DNA of 27,952 nt from Diphasiastrum complanatum (Eukaryota; Streptophyta; Lycopodiopsida; Lycopodiales; Lycopodiaceae), in the NCBI GenBank assembly GCA_029204225.1, contig MU836501.1:1-27952 (forward strand), read 5' to 3'. Position numbers and translations under genes: made by a program. Below, piece after piece: positions 17,556 to 26,201 of this stretch (positions within the stretch are counted from its first letter, which is position 1; each line of letters opens with the position of its first letter). The notes beneath the pieces are model-generated. The model saw nothing but the letters and a program-made list of their open reading frames with translations, had not been told where the DNA came from and ran no database searches.

Positions 17556-17786
17556 AAGTGCCCGGTGTATTACGAGATCAGAGGGAGATACCACTGTCTG
17601 TTTCGTGACACTCCTGTCACCCTACGATCCCTCCTAGCCTATGAAGACTCCCGTTGCGCCGCACTCATGATACGAGAGATGTTTATTCTGAGACAGGACC
17701 TGTGTCAGATAGCCCAGCGGAGTCATGTTTCTCAGCCTCATCACTCCTTTCTTCTCCAGGAGGAGGAGACGAGACCTAGCATTTGA
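17556..17786 (+). pseudogene. LINE (L+) ORF2 C-terminal block
   Basis: The reading CPVYYEIRGRYHCLF, then TLRSLLAYEDSRCAAL and REMFILRQDL, aligns with a block near the 3' end of the minus-strand LINE (24490-24640: YHCLYIDTPLTLRSF and DSRCVGLLLREMYTLR). The Cys and His residues recall the C-terminal zinc-type domain of LINE ORF2, which takes part in RNA binding. Similarity to L- at both protein and 3' end supports membership in one LINE group. The stop is at about 17784-17786. Confidence 0.75.
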
Positions 17787-18145
17787 TGTTGATGAGGTTG
17801 ATGACGGCTTACATGCCCACCGGGATCAGAGACAGTGTCCCACTCATACTCATGTTGCTGCACGAGCTACACGACCGATCATAAGGAGACCTCATCCTCC
17901 TAGATGACGTCAGCGACCACCAGTGGTTCCTCATGCTGTAGCCCGTATTACATCCTTTTATAGCATCAGCGTGACAGGGTTGGATGATAGTGTCATACCA
18001 TATTCATGACATTTAGCAGTATATGTGCTCCCACATGCTTCATATATCATCGCATCTTTTTCAGTTTCCATTTCAGTTCATAGCAGTTAGATTTGTTATT
18101 TTTGTTATGGTTTTGGAGACGTTTCATACGCTCCTACGGTTACAC
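17787..18145 (+). other. LINE (L+) 3' untranslated region
   Basis: No coding signal remains after the ORF2 stop. The stretch links the C-terminal block to the terminal stem-loop. It does not resemble the corresponding part of L- in sequence, as expected for rapidly changing 3' UTRs. Confidence 0.5.
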
Positions 18146-18204
18146 ATACTTGACATGTACATTTACTAGTCTTATATGCCTTTGGCATGGAAAAGACATT
18201 AGTA

Positions 18205-18207
<3 letters not shown>
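18146..18207 (+). promoter_or_regulatory. LINE (L+) 3'-terminal stem-loop
   Basis: The outer stem pairs GTCTT (18169-18173) with AAGAC (18193-18197). The inner stem pairs ATGCC (18176-18180) with GGCAT (18184-18188) around a TTT loop. The same arrangement occurs at the end of L- (24103-24131, minus) and at 27571-27600. In several LINE clades such 3' stem-loops are recognised by the element's reverse transcriptase. That role here is inferred. Confidence 0.75.

Positions 18208-18257
<50 letters not shown>
18208..18257 (+). repeat. CT microsatellite tail of LINE (L+)
   Basis: About 50 bases of almost pure CT dinucleotides with one TTT interruption follow the stem-loop. The other two LINE 3' ends also continue into CT-rich repeats (CCCTCT type) rather than poly(A), so I read this as the element tail, perhaps expanded later by slippage. 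Confidence 0.75.
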
Positions 18258-18259
<2 letters not shown>

Positions 18260-18340
18260 TTTGGCAGTCTGCCCGCGTTGCCCGTGCTACTCGAGCGCCT
18301 GCCTGCACCGCCCTCGTGCCCCTTCTGCTCCTTGTCCCTT
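18258..18340. other. GC-rich junction between LINE tail and chromovirus G2
   Basis: A short GC-rich sequence with repeated GCC/TGCC units separates the CT tail from the reverse transcriptase of G2. It has weak similarity to the GC-rich DNA after the CT tract at 27640, for example CTCTCTCG followed by TTTGGC and later AGCGC.TGCC. Whether this is target DNA, a shared sequence or chance I cannot tell by eye. Confidence 0.4.
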
Positions 18341-18860
18341 ACTCTCAGGCTATTGTCATATTCGTATTCATCCTAGCTAGGAGTTTAAGACCTCTTTCCG
18401 TACATCTACTGGTCTTTATGAGTTTCGAGTCTTACCTTTTGCTGTTACCAATGGCCCTCCTACCTTTCAGAATGTTATGAATAATATTTTTCTGCCTTTG
18501 ATTGGTAGTTGTGTCCTTGTTTACTATGACGATATTCTCGTCTATAGTTCTAATATGTCATCTCATGTTGCCCATTTATGGAACATCAGCTTTTATGCTA
18601 AATGGTCTAAGTGTACCTTTGTCGTTTCTTACATTGATTTTTTGGGTTTCATTGTTAGTAACTACCATTTCCCTTGATCCTTCGAAACTCCATGCTATCC
18701 TTCAGTGGACCATTCTGACTGATGTCCACGTTGTTCGTATGTTTTTGGGTCTCACTATACATTTGCGTAAGCCTGTTCCCCATTTTGCTATTGTGGCTCA
18801 TCCGCTTCACTCCTTACTTCATAAGGGTGCTAAGTTTGATTGGACTCCTTTATGTCAGAG
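18341..18860 (+). pseudogene. Chromovirus G2 reverse transcriptase fragment
   Basis: The frame reads SGYCHIRIHPS, a stop, then EFKTSFRTSTGLYEFRVLPF, NGPPTFQNVMN and LVYYDDILVYS with the catalytic YDD at about 18522-18533. FLGFIVS follows, and after a frameshift near 18675 come DPSKLHAILQW, MFLGLTIHLRKPVPHF and GAKFDWTP. This is the palm-to-connection part of Ty3/gypsy reverse transcriptase. It begins abruptly, so gag, protease and the fingers are lost. At about 18860 it jumps into the end of integrase. Inactive, but the catalytic motif itself survives. Confidence 0.92.
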
Positions 18861-19345
18861 GGCCAGTTTGTTTATGTTTGCCTTTCATTTGCAAGTCATA
18901 AGTTTGTTCAGGGTCATTCTTTTATTGAAAAGCTGTCTGCTCGTTATTATGGTCCTTTTTCGATTTTCGAGAAGCTTAGCCTTGTTACCTACCATTTACA
19001 GTTACCTGTCACTACACGTGCTTGTGATATTTTTCATGTTAGTCTACTATGTTCGTCTCTTTTTCCTAGTGATCCGAAACTTTTTCCATTTTTACTTGTT
19101 GCTATTTTACAAGCTCAAGTCATTTTGCGTCGTCATCATCATATTGTACAATTCTTAGTCCAATGGGACGGTTGTCCAGTTGATGAGGCTACTTGGGAGT
19201 CTTTTGATGTTTTTGCACACTCACTTTTATTGCAGGACCAAGCTCGCTCTCCGCATGCCTTAGTGCGCGACACTACGACTTTTGCACCTGATGATGCACC
19301 AATTTCTGACCCTGCTATTGCAGTTGCTGATCCATGCTATTGATG
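18860..19345 (+). pseudogene. Chromovirus G2 integrase C-terminus and chromodomain
   Basis: One frame continues from the deletion junction with VYVCLSFASHKF, KLSARYYGPFSIFEKL (the GPF/Y-type motif), CDIFHVSLL, LFPFL and the chromodomain core VQFLVQWDGCPVDEATWE. RNase H and the integrase zinc and catalytic domains are missing. The chromodomain matches that of G1 more closely than that of G3, so G1 and G2 appear to be related lineages. The acidic tail after the core ends at the TGA near 19341-19343. Confidence 0.9.
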
Positions 19346-19707
19346 GAGTTCCTGATTCACATGCTATTGATGTTGTACCTCCTGCTGATATGCCTGATAT
19401 TGATGTCTCCGATGCTCCTGCTGCTCTAGCTATTGATTCTCCTTCACTTGTTGACGATGATACCTCAATTGCCCGACGTTGCTTACATACTGATCTACCC
19501 TTAGCAACTACTGGAATTGAGATAAAAATCTCTTAGTTGCATTGTACTAAAAGCGGTTTTCCACAGCTGGATTCGGCTTTTGTACTGACACCACTAGCAC
19601 AACATCTATAACCCAGAAAGAAAACGACAATACAGCGGTACTAAAGTAGCTCTAGTAGTTAACATATTTTTTAGCTCACATTGAGGGCAATGTTTTATAT
19701 GAGGGAG
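19346..19707 (+). other. G2 3' region with polypurine tract
   Basis: An Asp/Ala/Pro-rich translation (AIDVVPPADMPDIDVSDAP) continues to a stop at 19534-19536 and is probably the decayed end of pol, frame-shifted from the previous stop. Non-coding sequence follows. GAGGGAG at 19701-19707 abuts the LTR and is the likely polypurine tract. Confidence 0.65.
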
Positions 19708-20097
19708 TGTTATGGACATACATTATAGTCCATCCTTCTCTATTTGACAGTATTTTTGGACACGTAATTATATTACATGTGACAGGCCTTGAAACACCAT
19801 TTACATGGTTTTTTGATTTTGGCCCTAATTTTTGAATTTCAACTTCCCTCGGATTTGATATGAAGGGAGGTAGGTTTTGTCCACTATAAATAGCCACTAA
19901 AGCTGGTCATTTGTAGCTGAGTCTAGGGCTTCTTGTAGGTGAGGTGTATTGTTTTAGAGAACTTAGCTGGAGATTCGCTTGAGCTATCAGCAGCCATTGA
20001 TGTTCATTTAGTTTCTTAGTTGGAGAATGCTTCGTGAATGCCTTTTGCTGTCTTTTATGCATCATTGATACCAAAATCTGTGAATATGTTCATAACA
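19708..20097 (+). repeat. 3' LTR of G2
   Basis: This 390 bp repeat starts TGTTATGGACATAC and ends GTTCATAACA, giving 7 bp inverted ends TGTTATG/CATAACA. A CACTATAAATAGCC box near 19890 is a good TATA promoter. It follows the G2 coding remnant and a polypurine tract, so it is the 3' LTR. No second copy is seen, because the left half of G2 is gone. The base after it (20098) continues inside a copia reverse transcriptase, so G2 inserted into that gene. Confidence 0.85.
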
Positions 20098-20726
20098 ACT
20101 ATGAAGAAAGTTTTAAACTAGTTGCTAAGTCTACTACTATGAGGACGGTTTTATCATTGGCAGCTCAGTTTGGATGGAATATTTAACAAATGGATGTGAA
20201 GAGTGCATTCCTGAATGGATTTCTAGAGGAGGAAGTCTACATGGAGCAGCCAGAGGATACATAGTAGCAGGATAGGAAGACAAGGTTTGCATGTTGGACA
20301 AGGCACTATATGGACTTAAGCAGGCACCCAGGGTGTGGTACACGAGGATTGACACATACTTTGATGAGCTTGGCTTTCAAAGGAGTTATGTTTTGATCAA
20401 GGATGGTCGTATTGTGATTGTAGTGATGTATGTGGACCTTGTTATTATAGGATCAGATCATAGTATGATTCAGGGCATCAAGAAAGATCTCTCATCAAAG
20501 TTTGACATGAAAGATCTTGGTTCACTACAATATTTTCTTGGGATTGAGGTATGGAGAGTAGCACAAGGGCTATTTATTTCTCAATCTAAGTATGCTCATG
20601 AACTTCAAAAGTTCAAATGTCAGAGTGCAAGCCTATTTCTACACCATGTGACAATGGATGCTTACTAAAGCTGAGGAGGATCAGGATGTAGATGAGACGT
20701 TATGTAGAAAGCTTGTTGGAAGCTTA
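20098..20726 (+). pseudogene. Copia reverse transcriptase (host copy)
   Basis: In several frames this reads [95 protein letters not shown], then LTKAEEDQDVDETLCRKLVG. This is the regular Ty1/copia reverse transcriptase order. The catalytic YVDD has lost one codon (YVDL near 20430), and six codons after GFQRS are missing relative to the inverted copy. The sequence begins abruptly at the G2 LTR and breaks at 20726 where an inverted copy of the same gene starts. It resumes in RNase H at 21502. Confidence 0.92.
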
Positions 20727-21501
20727 CATCCACTATCATATGGTGTAGAAATAGGCTTGCACTTAACATATTGAAGTTTTCAAGAAGTTCATGAGCATAC
20801 TTAGATTGAGAAATAAATAGCCCCTGTGCTACTCTCCATACCTCAATCCCAAGAAAATATTGTAGTGAACCAAGATCTTTCATGTCAAACTCTGATGAGA
20901 GATCTTTCTTGATGCCCTGAATCATACTATGATCTAATCCTGTAATAACAAGGTCATCCACATACATCACTACAATCACAATACGACCATTGCTGATTAA
21001 AACATAAAGTGTATGCTCCAAACTACTCCTTTGAAAGCCAAGCTCCTCAAAGTATGTGTCAATCCTCGTGTACCATGCTGGATGCCTGCTTAAGTCCATA
21101 TAGTGCCTTGTCCAACATGCAAACCTTGTCTTCATATCCTGCTACTATGTATCCTTTGGCTGCTCCATGTAGACTTCCTCCCTAGAAATCCATTCAGGAA
21201 TGCACTCTTCACATCCATTTGTTGAATATTCCATCCAAACTGAGCTGCCAATGATAAAACCGTCCTCATAGTAGTAGACTTAGCAACTGGTGCAAAAGTT
21301 TCTTCATAGTCAATTCCTTCCTATTGAGCATAGCTTTTGCCACTAATCTTGCCTTATGTTTATCTATAGAACCATCTGATTTGCACTTAGTTCTATAGAC
21401 CCACTTGCATCCAATGGCCTTTTTACCTGTAGGTAACCGAACAAGTCTCCAAGTCTTTGTTCTTCATGATTGAGTCATACTCCTTATCCATAACTTTCTT
21501 A
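20727..21501 (-). pseudogene. Inverted copy of copia reverse transcriptase
   Basis: On the minus strand this reads [55 protein letters not shown] and onward to MYVDDLVITG and KDLGSLQYFLGIEV. It therefore covers the start of the reverse transcriptase that the host copy lacks and keeps the catalytic YVDD (near 20955). About 580 bases (20727-21310) mirror 20098-20660. CTTA is repeated at 20723-20726 and 21498-21501, and removing one copy plus the insert restores the host reading from GSL into IYLTTTRPD. The piece has no LTRs, so it did not arrive as an ordinary retrotransposon insertion. Confidence 0.9.
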
Positions 21502-22050
21502 ATCTATCTAACTACTACAAGACCAGATATTGCTTATGCTGTGAGTATGGTTAGTCAGTTTATGGCTAAGCCTAAGCAGATTCATTGGAGATCAGCTAAG
21601 TGGATACTCAGATATATCCAAGGTACATTGAGGTTCGGTATTCTCTATAGGAGACAAGATGATTTGAAGTTATAGGGATATGTGGATGCTATTGGGCTGG
21701 AGAAGCGGAAGATCGAAGATCTACTACAGGTTATGTTTTTAGTCTTGGTTCTGGTGCTATCTCTTGGAGTTCAAAGAAGCAGCATACTATTGCATTATCA
21801 TCTACAGAGGTAGAATACCAGGCTACTACAAGTGCGGCAAGTGAAGCAAATAGTTACGAAGGATTCTACATGATCTACATATGGTACAAACATACACCTA
21901 TGGTACTTCAGTGCGACAATTAGAGTTTATATTAAATTGGCAAAAAATCCAGTTTTTCACAGCAGGACAAAGCACATGTGAAGTACAACAACACCTCATC
22001 AGAGAGAAAGAACCTTTGGATAGCTTCACATAAAGTCAAATCTACATAAA
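21502..22050 (+). pseudogene. Copia reverse transcriptase end and RNase H
   Basis: The frames read YLTTTRPDIAYAVSMVSQFM, HWRSAKWILRYIQGTL, SGAISWSSKKQ-like and SSTEVEYQATTSAASEAN, then LAKNPVFHSRTKHVKY. These are the standard blocks of copia RNase H, which degrades the RNA strand. Two stops and several frameshifts interrupt them. It continues the host copy after the inverted insert. A short SDIFTK reading at about 22555-22575 could be the displaced end of the same pol, which would imply about 500 bases of foreign DNA between; that link is weak. Confidence 0.88.
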
Positions 22051-22337
22051 TTTTCACCTGATTGTGCTTTTAGTGGGTGGTATAGAGCTTTTAAATACCC
22101 TTGTGTTTCTCTAACTATTGGAGATTGAAAATAGACCTATTGATGAAGGTTCAACACCATAAGTTAGCATCTAACATGTTCAAAACTTTGAAGTTGGCTT
22201 CCTAAGAGACTGCATAGATTTCATAATTTTCTCCTGACAATAGTGTGACATGGTAAGTGTTTCTTAATGAATAGATATGCAATTTGGACACCAAGATATA
22301 TAAATGTTGGGTTAGTATTGTTGATGTTAATTCTCAT

Positions 22338-22506
22338 AGATGGCATGAAAATTAGAAGTTGTAGCTCGGCTCTAAATATGAATGCTCTAGAGCGGTGCCC
22401 TCTCGTATGGTACTCCCATATGGTAACGTTAACCTAAATTTAGATGGCGTGAAAATCAGAATACATAGCTAGGCTTTAAAGATGAATGCTCTAGAGCATG
22501 CCCTCC
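22338..22506 (+). repeat. Diverged tandem duplication, about 104 bp period
   Basis: AGATGGCATGAAAATTAGAA and AGATGGCGTGAAAATCAGAA begin two related units. Both continue to ATGAATGCTCTAGAGC and a GCCCTC end. Similarity is roughly 80 percent by eye. The CATATGGTAAC/CTATGGTAAC segments after each unit suggest that the duplicated unit is longer than 65 bases. Confidence 0.7.
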
Positions 22507-23788
22507 CTATGGTAACTAGGTGGCATTTCCTTAGCGTAAAAGATGTAAGTTTTCTTCTAGTGATATCTTTACAAAGCGTTGAATGCCAACGGTGTGTGAG
22601 TTTTTTAACCTGAACATGCCAAAAGTGATCATTAACTATATCCCTGCAGGACTTGAAATTCTAGCTTGAAACATAATAGAATAAGTTTTCTTCTTGTCAT
22701 TTTTATATCTAATATTTTCAAAGGTTGCAGCCTACATTGCTCGTAGATGTATCTAATACTCTTGTAGTGACAGAGAATAATAATCTTCTAAGTCCTCACT
22801 AAATTGTTTTCCTAGCAAGCAATTTCTCTCTCAACTTTTGAAATCAATCGTCACATTATTCCATAATAGAGCTATTTGATTTTGGTAAATTCATTAAAAG
22901 TATCATGGTTTTAAGTGCATGTACGACAATCCTCCAAAGCTTAAAAATGTTCTAAAGCAAATAGTGCATCAATCCTAAGTTTATTTCAATTGGTATATAT
23001 TTGTGAATTTGAATACATCTAATTTTATAAAGAAACATAAATCTTATTTAGGTTGTAGCATATGCCTTGAAAATGTTTCTTGGCAATCAACTCTCAAATA
23101 GCCCCCAAGGAGTAGGTAAAATCAGCTGAACACATTTGGAAAGGAAAACTAACTCGAATTGTGCTTTATGGTAGTATCAAGAGCAATTGGAAGATTGCAA
23201 GAAATATCAGGACTTTCTACTTGGTCTTACACCCAAGGCGTGGCTTGACGATTGGAAAGGTCAAGAAGGCAATGATTAACTTTCCAATTCTCAAGATAAT
23301 AACTTTAAGCATATGAAATATTGGAGGACTACAATAATGAATCAAAATAGTCTTTTGTATAGTTTTTCGAATACTTGAATGGATGTACAATCTTTTCCGT
23401 CCTTGTTTTGATACAATGAAATAAAAATACATGACAAAAAGGGTCTTTTGTGTTAAAATCAATAACAATATGATGTGGTTGATACCATACTCTAATGTGA
23501 AGAATGCAGCCCCTAGGCATTGGGTACATAGAAACAAACATTTGAATTTAGAAAGGTCGATAAGGTAGAATAATCAACCAAGAAGAAGGTCAACAAGGTG
23601 CATTTTGAATTAAAGATTTTGTGCACCTCATTTGGGAAACATCCTTCTAACTGACCCAAATCATTTCAAGACTGACATCAAAGCTTGCTTCTAGTTTTCA
23701 AAATTAACAATAATGCCAACATAAGTCCTTCAAATGGGATGATGTTTGAATCGAATAATTCATGACCATGCTGTTTTATATCATAGAT

Positions 23789-23879
23789 GCATCTGGAATG
23801 CGTTCCGGGGGGGGCAGCGTTCCAGACGCCATGCATGTATGGGGAATAGCATGCATGGCCCTCCTCCCCATGCATGCAT
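23789..23879. repeat. Two adjacent hairpins around a G8 tract and CATGCATG units
   Basis: GCATCTGGAATGC (23789-23801) pairs with GCGTTCCAGACGC (23817-23829) at 11 of 13 positions across a loop that contains eight Gs. One base later ATGCATGTATGGGGA (23831-23845) pairs with TCCCCATGCATGCAT (23865-23879) at 14 of 15. No transposon termini or coding signals accompany them. They could be a small foldback element or a mutation-prone palindrome. Confidence 0.6.
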
Positions 23880-24064
23880 CTAAGCAGCCCACTCCAAATT
23901 CAAATTACTCTTTACCCACACATAGTGTTTTGAAGGGCAGGTACATACTTCCATGGTTAAAGGTGTCAAACAAAAGGGACTTTTATTATCAAGGATTTCA
24001 CTAAATTTGAAGGGTGCTCTAAGGATGTTTGAAATTATCAGACTTTCCATGGGAAAGGCTAGAG

Positions 24065-24131
24065 GGAGAGGGAGAGGGAGAATCAGAATTATTATTATTA
24101 ACGTCTTTTGGTACCCAAAGGTACATAAGAC
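24065..24131 (-). promoter_or_regulatory. LINE (L-) 3'-terminal stem-loop and CT-rich tail
   Basis: On the minus strand GTCTT (24131-24127) pairs with AAGAC (24107-24103). GTACC (24124-24120) pairs with GGTAC (24115-24111) around a TTTG loop. A TAATAATAATAATT stretch and three to four CCCTCT units (about 24082-24065) follow. The inner stem differs from that of L+ at two positions, both times with the partner base changed to keep pairing. Confidence 0.78.
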
Positions 24132-24489
24132 AAAAGAGAGTACAATCGTAAGGAGCATTGTCTGCGTACGGACTTATTTAATAAAGAAAGAAAGAAAAAC
24201 TAGATATCTATCTCTCTATTTGTAAGAAGAAGTATCAAAGCTTGACCACCAGCTTGTGAGAGTGTACAATGCAAGAGCTTAACCACCTGATTTGCTGAGG
24301 AGATTAGCTACGAGCTGACTGAAATTAATGAGTGATGGTAGTAGTGGAGCGTGCTGCAGACTGGCGGGAAGCGCGTGAAGACCTGGTAGTACTAGATCTA
24401 GTAGATGCATGTGATACTCTCTGTGTCTTCGGTCTTCGAACGGTCTCTGTCTCGCTTCTGGAAGAACTGGGTACTATGAGCCTGACTGT

Positions 24490-24640
24490 GATCCATATCT
24501 GAGTGTCTGTGTAAAAGTGAAGCTCGCAGAGTATACATCTCCCTCAATAGAAGACCTACACATCTGGAGTCTGGATACGTGAGGAAGGATCTCAGCGTGA
24601 GAGGAGTATCTATGTATAAGCAATGGTATCACCCATCCTC
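24490..24640 (-). pseudogene. LINE (L-) ORF2 C-terminal block
   Basis: The minus-strand reading YHCLYIDTPLTLRSF, then YPDSRCVGLLLREMYTLR, aligns with 17590-17700 of L+. The spacing and the Cys/His residues are kept. A stop precedes YHC. This identifies the 3' part of ORF2 although the region between here and the reverse transcriptase (25050-24650) is hard to read. Confidence 0.75.
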
Positions 24641-24649
24641 CACCTCCTG

Positions 24650-26201
24650 AAGAGAGCAAAGTTGACATATCCTCTGCGATCTGGAGTGTCCGTGTATCTA
24701 TTCGTCTTGATAGCAAGTTGGTGAGAAGAGACTCAAAGTTGTCCCATATGTTATCTCAGACCAAAATCCAGCTGTAATAGATGTGTGCCGTAGAAATGCA
24801 TCTTGACCCTATCAGGATCAGGCTGTGACCATATAGTGCGTATGTAGCTCCGATAGATCTGTTGTCTGATATAAGCATGGGTCCCGTGTGGAAGATCAAG
24901 TGCAGATATCCCCCATGTCTGAAGAAGTGTTGAGACACTGCCATAACATGAATGCTTGGCTCCCTGTCCAGCAATGGTGCGAGATGAAGTGAGAGCAGCG
25001 AAATGTATCTGGAAGTATCTAAATCCGATATCATGTGAAGAAAGGTAACAATCTAGAACATAGCACTAACAACCAAGGGAGGAGAAGCAAAGTCGGCTAA
25101 TATGATATCATGTGGTACAGAGAGCTTAGCCCGAATCATTCGGCTGAGCATGAGAATCTGGATGCGAGTAAGATCCCTCCATGTATCTCGTGATAGATCA
25201 GGGCACCAAGTCTCAGTAGAATATAGAGTAACTGGGGAAACCGTAGTAGAGAATAGTAAACATTTGGTAGCAGGGTCCTGCACATAAATATGTGGAACAG
25301 AAATCTCTTCATACGGACAAGAGCGGTATGCCCCTTGCGGAGCTTGGTGAGGGCTGTTGGTCTAAGGTGAGTAATGGACCAGAAAAGAGTACTCCCAACA
25401 TCTCTCATATGTTGTGGATTGGTGTTGAACACAATAATCTTGGTCTTAGTATTAACCATCAATCCCCAAAGCTGACAGAAGCGATGTAGAGCATAAAGGT
25501 GTTTCTGTAAACCAGCTACAGAGGATGAGAGAAGAACCATCATCAACGTATAAGAGAATGGGTATAATAATGTCCACTAAAGGGCATCCCTCTCCACCGT
25601 CCTCATGAATAGCTCGCTCGAGATCATCAATATATAGTGCAAAGAGAGTAGGCAATAAAGGAAGCCCTGCTTCACTCCAATGGTACTATGTATCAGAGGG
25701 GACCAGCCAGTACCATATCTGAAACGTGCCAAAACCCGCTCATATAAAGTAATGATCGCAGCAATAGTCTCCTCTGTAAAGCCAAGTGAAGCTAACCTCT
25801 GAAAAAGGAGATGTATGGGAACAGAGTCAAAAGCTTTGTGAAGGTCCATAAAGCAGCAATAAACTCTCTGCCTCCTATGTTGTGCCTCCTCAATAATGCA
25901 TCTCAAAATGAAGATCTGATCCGAGAGGTAGAGTATCCTGGCCAGCTTGACCCAAAGCGTGTAAACCCTCAGTCTCAGCAAAGGATCCAGCAACCATGAC
26001 TGTAATATAGAACCATAGATCTTAGCAAAGTGACCAATCATGATGGTGCGATAGTTTTCTACATTCATGGGATCACCTGCCTTGAGGATGGGATGGAGGA
26101 TATTAGTACACCATGCGTGGGGAAACCGGAAGTCACAGCGGTGTTAAAAGCGCGAGCAATGTAGGGAAAAATGTGTGCTACAGACTTTACGAAGTCTACA
26201 T
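24650..26201 (-). pseudogene. LINE (L-) reverse transcriptase and thumb
   Basis: Minus-strand blocks in order are NYRTIMIGHFAKIYGSIL, LSDQIFILRCIIEEAQ, CCFMDLHKAFDSVP (catalytic Asp, about 25855-25825), FRYGTGWSPLI, GVKQGFLYCL (normally GVKQG.PLSP), LYIDDLERAI and LLYVDDGSS with the catalytic Asp pair at about 25551-25540. LQKHLYALHRFCQLWGL and VNTKTKIIVFN follow, then decayed thumb and connection. The order is that of L1-type LINE reverse transcriptases, which copy the element RNA at the nicked target. Frame changes near 25600 and 25545 inactivate it. No RNase H domain is visible. Confidence 0.9.

Larger units (their letters stand above)
22051..24064. other. AT-rich stretch without recognisable genes
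   Basis: No frame longer than about 106 codons occurs and none resembles a known family. The stretch holds a diverged 65 bp tandem duplication (22338-22403 and 22442-22506), a G8 run and two adjacent hairpins at 23789-23879. I saw no LTR, tRNA or splice-site pattern. It may contain the 3' end of the copia element and the insertion target of the minus-strand LINE. Confidence 0.5.

Noticed and set aside
18093-18480. Overlapping frames with long Ser-Leu or Arg-Glu runs on both strands
   Set aside because: They arise from the CT microsatellite at 18208-18257.
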